Assembly (NCBI GenBank): GCA_021628825.1
Contig: JAJXRY010000001.1
Coordinates: 496,001 to 560,000, forward strand
Direction: 5' to 3'
Length of the DNA: 64,000 nt
From: Lachnospiraceae bacterium
GTDB lineage: Bacteria; Bacillota; Clostridia; Lachnospirales; Lachnospiraceae
Shown piece by piece: positions 48,816-58,395 of the stretch. Position 1 is the stretch's first letter, and every line of letters begins with the position of its first letter. The notes under the pieces are model-generated. The model saw only the letters and a list, made by a program, of their open reading frames with translations, was not told the origin of the DNA and searched no databases. Both the position numbers and the translations under genes were made by a program.

Positions 48816-49158
48816 GGTTCAATAATGCCTTTCCATCCTGCATGAGCTGTTCGAAGGATATGGACTGATTCATCTGCTGTAAGAACACACCACAGTCGAT
48901 GTCACGATAGTGCCATTCCATTTTGTGGGCAACAATAAATCCACCCAACAACAAAAAGGAAACAAAAATCCGGAACCGCAAGCTCCTCCACCCCGGAGAA
49001 GTACCTTTTCCACGATCCATGTTTCCCATTGAAGCCTCCCTGAAAGAAGGAGCTTCCAAAATGTGCTGTCGTTCCTGCATAAGCTGATGATTCCGCTGGT
49101 TTTCCAGACGAATATCCCGTAGCAGCTCTAATTTTTTATCGGTACTGATACTCATCAT
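48793..49158 (-). CDS. Hypothetical single-pass membrane protein
   Basis: The protein of about 121 residues starts at ATG 49158 or 49155 (MSISTDKKLELLRDIRLENQ), has a basic region, one membrane segment 'FRIFVSFLLLGGFIVAH' in the middle, and an acidic, Gln-rich end. I do not recognise a family. It overlaps the radical-SAM gene start by 23 bases, so translation may be coupled. The upstream ribosome site is weak. Confidence 0.6.
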   Translation of the reverse strand: MMSISTDKKLELLRDIRLENQRNHQLMQERQHILEAPSFREASMGNMDRGKGTSPGWRSLRFRIFVSFLLLGGFIVAHKMEWHYRDIDCGVFLQQMNQSISFEQLMQDGKALLNHEKASVK

Positions 49159-49241
49159 GTTGTCCCATTCATTTATTTTTATCAATATATGACGGGACCA
49201 TTCAAATATGTCTCTTAATGAATCATTCTTGTAACGATTCT

Positions 49242-50530
49242 TTATCTCTTATCCAGTTCCTCGGTAATCTCTTCCCAGGTGACGCCGCGTTCCACCATCA
49301 GAACCATCATATGATACAGAAAATCGGAAATCTCATATTTGATCTCATTGACATTGGGATTTTTGGCGGCAATCACAATTTCGGTTGCTTCCTCACCAAG
49401 CTTTTTCAGAATCTTATCAATTCCCTTATCAAACAGATAGTTTGTATAGGAACCTTCCTTGGGATGCACCTTTCTGTCCTTGATCACATTCAAAACGGAT
49501 TCAAATACCAGAAGCGGATTCGATTCCGAGTATTCCTTCTTCATGATTTCATTAAAGAAGCAGCTGTAATTACCGGTGTGGCAGGCTGCCCCGATCTGGG
49601 AAACCTTAGCAAGAATGGTATCCTTGTCACAGTCGGCTTTTCATTTCCATGACATACTGGAAATGACCGCTGGTTTCACCCTTAAGCCACTGGCTCTGGC
49701 GGCTTCTGCTGAAATAATTCATGCGGCCGCTCTTTAAGGTGGCGCGGTAGGCTTCTTCATTCATGTACGCCATCATCAGAACTTCCTGGGTCTTATAGTC
49801 CTGTACAATCACAGGTACAAGGCCGTCGCTGTTCTTCTTAAGGTCACTCCAGGGAATCTCCGGTTCAAAGGTATGGACGGCAATTCCGTTTCCGGAACAC
49901 AGATCCTTGATGTCATTTAATTCTTTCGCGTTTTCATTGACCGCAGGTCCGGTAATTCCTGCAATATGTTCTACGGACAAAAGCTCTAAAATCTTATCTA
50001 GGGAAACCTCCGGCAGGGTAACGATAAAAAGGCATCTTCGAGATTTCGATGGCCTGTTTGATCGTCTTTTCGGAGATCAGAATCACTTCATTTACATATT
50101 CGCTGAGAAGGGATTCGTTGGCCTTGATCTCTTCTGCAGCTGCAATGCAGGCAACGATCTTTTCTTTGCCAAACTTATCGGATACCTCTTTCGTGATCTC
50201 AATATTGCCCTCTTTGGAATAATTTAATGCGGCTTTCGTGCATCCGGCATAAAGCAGTTTCTTAATATCTTCCATACGCTTTACATTACCGGCACCAATG
50301 ACCGGAAGAGTGGCACGGCTGCAGATCTCCTTAATGAGATCAAGGGCTGCCTCGTGGCTTGCATCATCATAGGAAAGATCAAACACTAAGATTTCATCGG
50401 CATTGCATTCGCTGTAAAAGCAGGCAAGCTCCACCGGATTCTCACTGACGATTTCCCGGCTCTGAAAGCCTGCTACGGCACAGCCATCCTTTAAATAAAT
50501 ACATGGTATAAATTTCTTAAACTGTTCCAT
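49242..50530 (-). CDS. hisIE: HisA-like domain fused to HisI and HisE (HisIE)
   Basis: Three domains in order: residues about 1-180 are a TIM-barrel HisA/HisF-like domain ('FIPCIYLKDGCAVAG', 'LPVIGAGNVKRMEDI'), about 225-330 are phosphoribosyl-AMP cyclohydrolase ('QDYKTQEVLMMAYMN', 'SRSRQSQWLKGETSG'), and the last 100 are phosphoribosyl-ATP pyrophosphatase ('KKLGEEATEIVIAAK'). Breaks at A5 50026-50030 (corrected KMPFIVTLPEVSLDKIL) and T4 49638-49641 (corrected EMKADCDKDTILAK) resolve as one 429-residue protein. HisI and HisE carry steps 2 and 3 of histidine synthesis; the N-terminal domain's activity is uncertain. Confidence 0.88.
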
Positions 50531-50535
50531 TGAAA

Positions 50536-51123
50536 CTATAAGCTTCCTTTCGTACTTAATACATCCGTAATTCTTTCGTCCTTCTTCGTGGCTTCATCCA
50601 GGGCCTTGGCAAAGCTCTTGAACATGGCCTCGATGATATGATGGGCATTCACTCCGTCGAGCATCTTGATATGCAGGTTCATTCCTGCCGTATAGGAAAC
50701 GGCATAAAAGAATTCCCGTACCAGTTCGGTATCAAAATTTCCCACCATGGGCGCTGTAATCTGTGCATCCATCTTAAAGTAAGGTCTGCCGCCTAGATCT
50801 ACCGCACACAGACAGAGTGCATCGTCCATCGGCAGAATGCAGGAACCGAATCGTTTGATGGATTTCTTATCTCCAAGAGCCTCCTTGATGGCAGTTCCCA
50901 GCACAATTCCCGTATCCTCCACGGTATGATGTCCGTCTACATGAAGGTCTCCTATAACCTTTACGTCAAGGTCAAAAAATCCATGACGGGAAAATCCCTC
51001 TAACATATGATCGAAGAAGCCGATTCCTGTTGAAATCTCGGACTTTCCGGATCCTTCTAAGTTAATGGAAAGAGAAATATCGGTTTCTTTTGTTTTGCGT
51101 TTTACGGAAGCATTTCTGTTCAT
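50536..51123 (-). CDS. hisB: Imidazoleglycerol-phosphate dehydratase
   Basis: HisB dehydrates imidazoleglycerol phosphate (step 6 of the pathway). The two manganese-binding repeats DGHHTVED and NAHHIIEA and 'GIGFFDHMLEGFSRHG' are visible. Single-domain form of about 195 residues, without a phosphatase domain. ATG 51123 is preferred; GTG 51132 sits too close to 'gaaagg'. Intact. Confidence 0.96.
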   Translation of the reverse strand: MNRNASVKRKTKETDISLSINLEGSGKSEISTGIGFFDHMLEGFSRHGFFDLDVKVIGDLHVDGHHTVEDTGIVLGTAIKEALGDKKSIKRFGSCILPMDDALCLCAVDLGGRPYFKMDAQITAPMVGNFDTELVREFFYAVSYTAGMNLHIKMLDGVNAHHIIEAMFKSFAKALDEATKKDERITDVLSTKGSL

Positions 51124-51147
51124 CCGGTTCACAACCTTTCTTAAGAT

Positions 51148-52440
51148 CTATTCAAACCTAACTTTAATCGAGTTTGCGTGTGCGGTCAAGCCCTCTTTTT
51201 TTCTGCAAACAGTTCAATTTCTTTATGAACCTTCTCCAAAGCATCTCTGGAATAGGAAATAATGCTGGTTTTCTTAAGGAAATCATCCACATTTAACGGA
51301 GAGAAAAATCTTGCGGTTCCGTTGGTCGGTAAAATGTGGTTCGGTCCTGCATAGTAATCGCCCAAAGGCTCGGAGGAGTATTCTCCGAGGAAAATCGCAC
51401 CGGCATTCTTTACCTTGGTCATGGTTTCATAAGGATTCTTCGTCAGAATCTCCAGATGCTCGGATGCAATTTCATTGACGGCATCAATGGCCTGCTCCAT
51501 ATTTTCGGCAACGAGGATATATCCGTAGTGATCCATGGATTTCCGGATGATCTCCTCACGGGATAACTGCTTCGTAAAGGCTTCCACCTCTTCAGATACC
51601 TTGTCGGCAAGCTCCCGGCTTGTCGTAATTAAAATCGCGCTTGCCATCTCATCGTGCTCTGCCTGGGATAACAGATCTGCGGCAACATAACGGGGCGTTG
51701 CACTTTCATCGGCAAGCACCAGAATCTCACTGGGACCTGCAATGGAATCGATGCTGACATAGCCAAAGCATGCTTTCTTGGCAAGGGCAACGAAAATGTT
51801 ACCGGGGCCTGTGATCTTATCCACCTTCGGGACACTTTCGGTTCCAAATGCCATTGCAGCAATCGCCTGTGCACCGCCGACCTTGTAGATTTCATCGACA
51901 CCGGCAATATCTGCGGCAACCAGTGTTCCGGGATTGACCTTACCGTCCTTTCCGGGAGGAGTCGTCATAATAATACGGGAAACACCTGCAACCTTTGCAG
52001 GCAGTACATTCATTAATACGCTGGACGGATAAGCGGCCTTACCGCCGGGAACGTAAACACCGGAAATGGAAATGGGCGTAATCTTCTGTCCTAAAATGGT
52101 TCCGTTATCCTCCGGAACGATCCAGCTGTTGTGCATCTGTTTCTGATGGAATTTACGAATGTTTTCAGCAGAATGCTTCATCACCTCAATGAAGTTTTCT
52201 TCAAGCTGTGTATAAGCCTCGTCGATTTCTTCCCTTGTAACACGGATCTTTTCCGCATTCATTTCACAATGATCGAACTTCGAGGTATATTCAAAAAGTG
52301 CCTCATCTCTTCTTGCACGGACATCCCCGATAATGTCATTTACCGTCTTTTTCATACTGTCCATAGCTGTTCGGGCTTCTCTTTAAAAGGCTTTCAAGCA
52401 GATTGTTTTTCGTTTCATCCGTCAGTTCTACAATACGCAT
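51148..52440 (-). CDS. hisD: Histidinol dehydrogenase
   Basis: HisD carries out the last two oxidations to histidine with zinc and NAD. 'GPGNIFVALAKK', 'DSIAGPSEILVLAD' and 'YAGPNHILPTNGTARF' are family motifs. The real start is ATG 52440 (MRIVELTDETKNNLLESLLK); the T5 run 52348-52352 breaks it, corrected to YGQYEKTVNDIIGDVRAR. At the C-terminus T7 51196-51202 hides FAEKEGLTAHANSIKVRFE, which ends at 51148. About 430 residues, normal. Confidence 0.95.
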
Positions 52441-52466
52441 TATTCTATCCTCCGTTGGTGTTGCAA

Positions 52467-53125
52467 TTAATTGTTTTCACACAGTGCTTTCATTTTGGAA
52501 ATCAGATCCTTGATCCGTTCCGATTCCATCTGCATGCTGACCTGATTCACAATCATTCTGGCAGATAACGGACAGATCTCTTCTAATACCTCAAGACCGT
52601 TTTTCCCGTAGGGTCGATCCTGTTTCCACGATATCCACGATCACATCGGAAAGACCGACAATCGGTCCAAGCTCCACAGAGCCGTTCAGCTTGATGATAT
52701 CTACGGTCTGATGCTTTTTGTTATAAAAATAATCCTTGGCAATAATCGGATACTTGCTTGCAACACGGATCCGCTCATGATGCTGTAACAATTCCCTTGC
52801 AGAAGCCGGTCCACATACGCACATCCGGCACTTGCCAAAGCCAAGATCCAACACTTCATAGACACGGCGGTTTTCTTCCAGAATCGTATCCTTTCCGACC
52901 ACGCCGATGTCCGCAGCCCCGTATTCCACATAAGTAGGAACATCAAGCGCCTTTTGCTTAAGAAGAATTTCAGTTTTTAATTCTTCGTTTACAAAGATCA
53001 GCTTACGGGTATTCTTGTCTTTCATTTCTTCGCAGGTAATTCCGATCTGTTCTAACAGATCCAGCGTTTTTATTGGCAAGTCTTCCTTTGCCTAACGCAA
53101 ATGTTAAATAACGATCTTCACTCAT
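52467..53125 (-). CDS. hisG: ATP phosphoribosyltransferase catalytic subunit, short form
   Basis: HisG starts histidine synthesis from ATP and PRPP. At about 218 residues it lacks the C-terminal regulatory domain, so it is the short form that needs HisZ, encoded just upstream. Motifs: 'FALGKGRLANKTLDLLEQIG' at the start and 'VDIVETGSTLRENGL' at the PRPP site. Breaks at T5 53067-53071 and T5 52600-52604 resolve with four each. ATG 53125 is three bases after the hisZ stop. Confidence 0.94.
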
Positions 53126-53128
53126 GGT

Positions 53129-54260
53129 TTAAACCTCGGTTCTTTCAGATTCAGGAATCAGGGCAACACGTTTGCCTTCGCTTCGAAGGGCCTGTGCCGT
53201 TTTCAGTTTTTTTCCGTATAATTACTTTCAGTATAGGTGATCTTCTGTACGACCGGCTTTTCCTGATAGGTGCCGTTCTGACGCTCTAAGGATAAAAGCA
53301 GATCATCAATTACAACGGCAAATCCGATGGCCGGAGCACTCTTTCCGAAGCAGCCAAGCAGCTTATCATAACGGCCGCCCTTTACAATCGCATCCCCGAC
53401 ACCATAAGAAAAGGCTTTAAAGATGACGCCGGTATAATAATGATATTTGCTGAGCATGCCAAGATCGAAGGATATATATTTTTCTACGCCATAGGCCTTC
53501 AATACTTCATATAATTTCTTAAGATGTAAAACGGCCTGTTTCGAGGTTTCGTTGTGTACCTGCTCTTCTGCTTCATCCAGAATCTCAACCGCTCCGAAAA
53601 AGTCGGAAATCTTAAGCAGGCGTTCCCTGTTCTTCCGTGCAGACATTCCGTTCCTTTAACAGCTCTTCCGCACCGAAGAGGTTCTTGCCGGAAATCAGCT
53701 CCCGAAGGTCCTCAGCGGTCTCTAAAGATAATCCGGCCTCTTCACAAAGACCCTTAAAGTATTCTACTTCCCCGATGCTGATCTGGAATTCTTTTTAACC
53801 CTGTCTGTAATAAGGATTCCACAACCAGAGCGATCATTTCGGCATCGGCTTCCACGGAATCATCGTTCATAAGCTCTGCCCCCATCTGGGTGACTTCCTT
53901 TAATTTGCCCTGCAGGCTTCCGGTATTGATAAAGGTATTTCCCTTATAACAAAAACGGATCGGCTGTGTCTCATCCATATAGTATTTCGCTGCACATCGT
54001 GCAATGGATGGCGTAAAGTCCGGACGTAGAACAAGAGTATTTCCTTCTTTATCAAAGAATTTGTACAGTTCCTTGGAGGGGGTCGTACCGATCTCCTTGG
54101 AGAATACGTCAAAAAATTCAAAGGTCGGTGTTTCAATGCTTTCGTATCCGAAGCAGCTTAACTTCTCACCAATGACCTGTTCGATGTGTTCCTTGCCGGC
54201 CAGTTCGTTTCCGTAAATATCGCGGACACCTTCCGGCGTATGTAATAGAATATTTTTCAT
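53129..54260 (-). CDS. hisZ: ATP phosphoribosyltransferase regulatory subunit HisZ
   Basis: HisZ is a HisRS-like protein without synthetase activity that regulates short HisG. The class II core shows 'LLHTPEGVRDIYGNELAGK', 'TLVLRPDFTPSIARCAAKYY' and 'YYTGVIFKAFSYG' with 'GGRYDKLLGCFG'. Breaks at T5 53792-53796 (corrected LKEFQISIGEVEYFKGL), about 53648 (one extra base) and T7 53207-53213 (corrected TEKLKTAQALRSEGKR, ending at 53129) resolve to about 375 residues. First gene of the his operon, behind 'gtaaagga'. Confidence 0.9.
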
Positions 54261-54312
54261 AGTGCTTTCCTTTACTTTTCATCGTGTTTATGGATTTTAA
54301 ACACTTTATTAT

Positions 54313-54345
54313 GGTAACGTGCTAATTAGGTAACACGCTAAATTA
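54313..54345 (-). promoter_or_regulatory. Tandem direct repeat at the his promoter (candidate operator)
   Basis: Two adjoining copies, GGTAACGTGCTAATTA and GGTAACACGCTAAATTA (plus-strand sense), lie immediately downstream of the -10 and would cover the transcription start. No T-box features were seen in the short leader, so repressor control looks more likely; a HisR-type (TrpR-like) regulator is one possibility. Confidence 0.6.
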
Positions 54346-54350
54346 CTGTT

Positions 54351-54379
54351 AGTATACGAAACTATGATTCATTTGTCAA
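54351..54379 (-). promoter_or_regulatory. Promoter of the his operon
   Basis: On the minus strand TTGACA (54379-54374) and TATACT (54356-54351) are 17 bases apart. The -35 lies within the last codons of recU. Confidence 0.8.
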
Positions 54380-54911
54380 CTCCCTGTTCTTCCAGATCCT
54401 TCTGCAGGATATCGAGGTATGGCACTAATACACCATGCTTCTTTGGAAGACGGTAATCCGGGTTCATTTCCTCATAAAGGAAGCTTTTACGTCCATCTTC
54501 TAAAGAACGGTCCCAGAAAAACCGGAAGATCTCGTAGGGCAGATAAAAGAATTCATCCCGGTGGGTATAATAAATGAGAAAAAAGGAAATTCCCCCCTGC
54601 TTCTCAAAGTCTGCCATGAACTTCACCTGATGCTCGTGGATATTCTGAAGTGGGAAACGGTCCACGGCACATTCCTTGGCATCGAAGCAGACCGGAATGC
54701 CCTGTACCGCACCGATATAGTCTACCGTACTTTTCTGGTCAAAATAGGCTAAGGTAATATGCCTGGTATTCTTATCAATATTAATCGGGGTAATCGGAGT
54801 CGGAATTTTCTGGATCAGAGCCAGTCCGCTCTCTAAGTACCGTTCGTTCGTCCGATTGATCATATCCTCGAGGGTAGATCCTCGAAGTCCTCTGGAACTC
54901 CAGGTTGACAT
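54369..54911 (-). CDS. recU: Holliday junction resolvase RecU-like protein
   Basis: RecU cleaves Holliday junctions. From ATG 54911 (site 'ggaaggga') the 180-residue protein shows the family start MSTWSSRGLRGSTLEDMINR, the catalytic region 'STVDYIGAVQGIPVCFDAKE' with the D...ExK-like residues, and 'QGGISFFLIYYTHRDEFFYL'. A longer start at 54956 lacks a ribosome site. Intact. Its 3' end overlaps the his promoter. Confidence 0.9.
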   Translation of the reverse strand: MSTWSSRGLRGSTLEDMINRTNERYLESGLALIQKIPTPITPINIDKNTRHITLAYFDQKSTVDYIGAVQGIPVCFDAKECAVDRFPLQNIHEHQVKFMADFEKQGGISFFLIYYTHRDEFFYLPYEIFRFFWDRSLEDGRKSFLYEEMNPDYRLPKKHGVLVPYLDILQKDLEEQGVDK

Positions 54912-54966
54912 TGGTCTCCCTTCCTTTCTGATATCCGGGTTCATTGTAAATACCATTTCTGTTTCA

Positions 54967-55950
54967 TCAGACGAATTTTAACCTTTGGAACAGCTCCGGT
55001 TCCGGAATCGTAAGAGTCCGTCTGCTTAAATCCGGTAAAGCTTCTTCACATTCCGGGAATTCCAGCCGGCAGGCGCAGAGCATCTGACTCTGGATATCAA
55101 GCTTTTTTTCTTATATCGATCATTAAATTCACGATCGCCGTATTTGTAATCACCAAGCAGCGGGTGGCCGATGGATGCCATATGGGCACGGATCTGATGG
55201 GTCTTTCCGGTAATCAGTTCCACCTCAACAAGGGTCTTATCTCCATATTCTGCAAGGGGTTCATATTTGGTCTCAATGTAGTCTCCATCTGAAACATTCC
55301 GGCTTACGGAAACACGGTTCGTTTTCGCATCCTTCTTCAGATACCCTTTTAAGGCTTCTTTCTGCAATCCGGTTCCTTTTACAAACAGATGATAAAACTT
55401 CCGGACATCCCGGGAGCGGATCCATTCACTTAACACCTGCCCGCCTCTTATGGTTTTGGAACACAGAACCAGTCCGCAGGTATTGCGGTCGAGCCGGTTG
55501 CAGGCCGAGGGATGAAAGGTTTGTAAATCTGCTTCCGTAAGATCTCCTTTGTGAAGCAGATAACCGATCAGCCATTCGTTTAAGGAAAGATCCTGATCGG
55601 AAGCCTTCTGGGTGAGAATGCCAAAGGGTTTATTTAAAATAAGGATATGGTCATTCTCATAAACAACCTGAATCCCCTTAAGGGTCTCAAAAGCCTTCTC
55701 ATAAGAGGAAGTCTTATGGGAAACCTCCTTCTGGAAACTGCTTAAAGTTTCGTCAGAGAGATAGAACTGGATCGTATCTCCTGCCTGCAGCTTTTTCTTT
55801 CCCTTCGGCTTTCTGCTTATTGTATTTGATATTCTTTTTGTGGAGCATTTTTGTAGAAAAAAAGGAAGAAGGTGCCAGCGGCAGGTACTTCTGCAGGAAT
55901 TTAAGCAATGTCTGTCCGGCTTCCTTTTCTCCAATTTGATATTCCCTCAT
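54967..55950 (-). CDS. RluA-family pseudouridine synthase with S4 domain
   Basis: Order: S4-like RNA-binding region (residues about 12-70), then the catalytic domain with 'NKPFGILTQKA', the aspartate motif CNRLDRNTCG and 'ITGKTHQIRAHMASIGHPLLG'. It should modify 23S rRNA or tRNA uridines. Four breaks: T7/A5 pair at 55857 and 55848 that compensate each other (corrected SSFFYKMLHKKNIKYNK), T5 55792 (corrected GKEKLQAGDTIQFYL) and T7 55103 (corrected KKKLDIQSQMLCACRLEF, ending PEPELFQRLKFV at 54967). About 325 residues. Confidence 0.87.
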
Positions 55951-55964
55951 GTCGGTTTCCTGTT

Positions 55965-56160
55965 TTTTTCTGTGTTTTTTTATAATTTTATATTTCTCTA
56001 TTTTTTTCTATTTCAATATCTCTGTATTATTATATTTCGATATTTCAATAATTTTATATTCTATAATTCTTATATTTTTGCAATTTTTAATATTTTGTAA
56101 TTAAAAAAAATTTTTTTATATTTGTTTATTTTTAATATCCTGCATTTCCATATTATTCAA
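55965..56160. other. Extremely T-rich intergenic stretch
   Basis: Nearly 200 bases of almost pure A/T with repeated TTTATATTTC and TTTCAATA motifs lie upstream of the RluA-family gene. No gene is credible. It could hold UP elements or promoters, but the composition prevents a confident call. Up to 56208 nothing else is seen. Confidence 0.5.
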
Positions 56161-56208
56161 TTAACATATAGGGCATTCAACCAATAAAGATTCGTACATC
56201 ACCCAAAG

Positions 56209-56777
56209 TTACAAGGTAATTTCATATAACAATACACGGACCTCATCTTCTTTTTCGGGATTCCGCTCCGGCTGTGCTTCGGAACGGTTCTTTAACTGCT
56301 CACAGTATTTCTTAAGATCTTTCGTTAAGGTAATGGTATAGTCCTTGAAGCCACCCTGTTTTTAACATGGTCTGTAAATGTGCAACCGCTGCATCCAGAT
56401 CACATTTCCCTGTTCTCGGAAAAGCCCAGAATGACCTTGCCGTCAACGACCATATGACTGATCGGAAAATTCTTCTGATAGGAAGTAAAATACAGGTCAC
56501 ACATACCGATCAGACGTCCTTCACAGGACTTGATCTGCTCATAGGCCTCACTGCTGCAGCCCTTTGCACGGCAGAGCATAATCATATTGACAACGCTTTT
56601 GCATGCCGGAAGACATCCAAGTACTGCAACCACGGTTAACAGATTCCTTCTGGTTCCGGTTGTCAGGTAGCCTGCCAGAAAAATAGCCAGTGAAATGCCA
56701 AAGCAGAGAATCGTCCATAAAATGGCGTTTCGCTTCTTTTTCTCAAGATATCCGAACGTTCCTTTAACTGCTCTCAT
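56209..56777 (-). CDS. Hypothetical membrane protein
   Basis: The protein of about 189 residues has two hydrophobic segments near residues 19-37 and 45-68, then a soluble domain. Family not recognised with certainty; similar proteins sit next to HAD phosphatases in Lachnospiraceae. Breaks at C3 56408-56410 (corrected SENRKCDLDAAVAHLQTML) and T5 56359-56363 (corrected LKQGGFKDYTITLTKDL) extend the protein to 56209. It overlaps the upstream HAD gene by ATGA. Confidence 0.7.
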
Positions 56778-57439
56778 ATGTTTTCCTCCAGTAATTTCAT
56801 CACGTCCTCATAATCATGAATATAAAAGTCTGCAAGCTCCTGTTTTTCTTTTGTCTGATGCAGGGAATACAGATCATGTACGGCACAGACCTTCATGTTG
56901 GCAGCTTTTCCTGCCTGGATTCCGGGGATGATGTCCTCGAACACAAGGCAGTTTTCAGGTTCCACTCCACATTGTCTGGCAGCCTCTAAATAAACATCCG
57001 GAGATGGCTTGCCTTTTTTCACCTCGCACCCGGTTACAATGCAGGTAAAGTATTTGGATACCCCAAGGGATTCCAATACTCCCTCGACAAGGGAACGCTC
57101 ATTGCTGGTGGCAATCCCAAGCCGGATATCGTGATCGGCACAGTACGCAATAAAGCGGTCTGCCCCATTCTTTAACGGAACCTCATGGAGGTATTTATCC
57201 TGAGCCATCTGCGTCCAGTCGGACTTCATCTGTTCAACACTGTCCGGAATGGGAAAATGCTCCTTAAAGTAAACCGCAGTTTCCGAAAACGACATTCCTT
57301 CAATGTTGGACTGCAGATCCTCCGGAAGCGGAATATTGAACTTACCCAAGTATTGACGGTCAATATCCTTCCAGATCCACATGGAATCCACGAGGGATCC
57401 ATCCAGATCAAATAAAACGGCATCTATATTCTGCAACAT
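56774..57439 (-). CDS. HAD-superfamily phosphatase (beta-phosphoglucomutase-like)
   Basis: A cytosolic HAD subfamily IA hydrolase with the nucleophile motif DLDGSLVDS, threonine/serine motif 'LGIATSNERS', lysine motif 'KKGKPSPDVYLEAA' and acidic motif 'CLVFEDIIPGIQAG'. A helical cap lies between motifs 1 and 2, as in beta-phosphoglucomutase and phosphoglycolate phosphatase; substrate not determinable. 221 residues, intact. Confidence 0.9.
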   Translation of the reverse strand: MLQNIDAVLFDLDGSLVDSMWIWKDIDRQYLGKFNIPLPEDLQSNIEGMSFSETAVYFKEHFPIPDSVEQMKSDWTQMAQDKYLHEVPLKNGADRFIAYCADHDIRLGIATSNERSLVEGVLESLGVSKYFTCIVTGCEVKKGKPSPDVYLEAARQCGVEPENCLVFEDIIPGIQAGKAANMKVCAVHDLYSLHQTKEKQELADFYIHDYEDVMKLLEENI

Positions 57440-57545
57440 CTGTTATACTCCTGTTCCTTATTATTCATTTCCGTATAGGGATTGCGGCATATCCTGCGCA
57501 GCTCAGGCATATGTAATAGAATAACACACCTTGCAGGATTCGGAA

Positions 57546-58378
57546 ATGAAACGTTTCTTTTCTTTTTTATTTTTTATGTTTCTGGCAGTATGTATCCTGA
57601 CTGAGCCGACGGCCTGTATCGGATACGCCAAGAATGCTCTTTTACTCTGGTTCCTTAAAAATCCTGCCAACGTTATTTCCCTTTATGGTGATTTCCGGAA
57701 TCATCATCAGGATGAATCTGACTTCCTATTTTCCTTCGGCAGGCGCCTATGGAATTCTCGTCGGATTCTTCTGCGGTTTCCCGATGGGGGCTTTGACAGC
57801 CTGTACCATGTATGAGGAAAAGCAGATCACACAGAAAGAAGCCGAATACCTGTGTGCCTTTACGAACAATATGGGGCCGGTTTACTTCTGCTCCTATGTG
57901 CTGCCAACCCTTGGAATTACCAATAAACTCCCTTATCTCATCGCCATGTATGGGATTCCTCTGCTGTATGGACTGGTCTTACGCAAAAACCACCTACAAA
58001 TCCTGTGCCTTTCAAAAACTGCCTTCCGGCTCCCATGTAAGTTTACTGAATGCAATCGATGCGTCCATTCAGCAGGCGATTATGTCCATTACAAAACTCG
58101 GAGGTTACCTCATTTTATTACAGACACTCTATATTCTGCCGGAGCTCCTCATCCGGCTGCTTGGCCGTTTCCCTTTTGTATTCCGGCTTCCGCTTCCGTT
58201 CCTCAATGCCTTTCTGTGCTGCCTGCTTGAAATCACGGGAGGAATTTCAAAAATGAATACCTATCCACCACTTTGGGTGCTTGTCCTGCTTCCGCTTGGA
58301 GGGCTTTCTTTTATCCTGCAGGCCGGTTCCATCCTAAAAAAATGCGGGACTGTCCATTCCGGTTTATCTCCTGCATAA
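57546..58378 (+). CDS. YlbJ-like (nucleoside-recognition) membrane protein
   Basis: This polytopic protein resembles sporulation integral membrane protein YlbJ: 'FLKILPTLFPFMVISGIII' near the start and 'AYGILVGFFCGFPMGALTA' are typical, with 'FTNNMGPVYFCSYVLP' further on. Breaks at A5 57657-57661 and A5 57985-57989 (four expected) join the three frames, corrected VLRKTTYKSCAFQKL. The end at 58378 is uncertain because of an A7 run near 58338. Whether the organism sporulates cannot be judged from one gene. Convergent with the amidase. Confidence 0.75.
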
Positions 58379-58395
58379 GTTGATCCAGACAGCAC

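Noticed and set aside
54261..54350. T-box leader for the his operon
   Set aside because: The leader between the promoter and hisZ is only about 80 bases with no antiterminator stem or T-box sequence that I can see.
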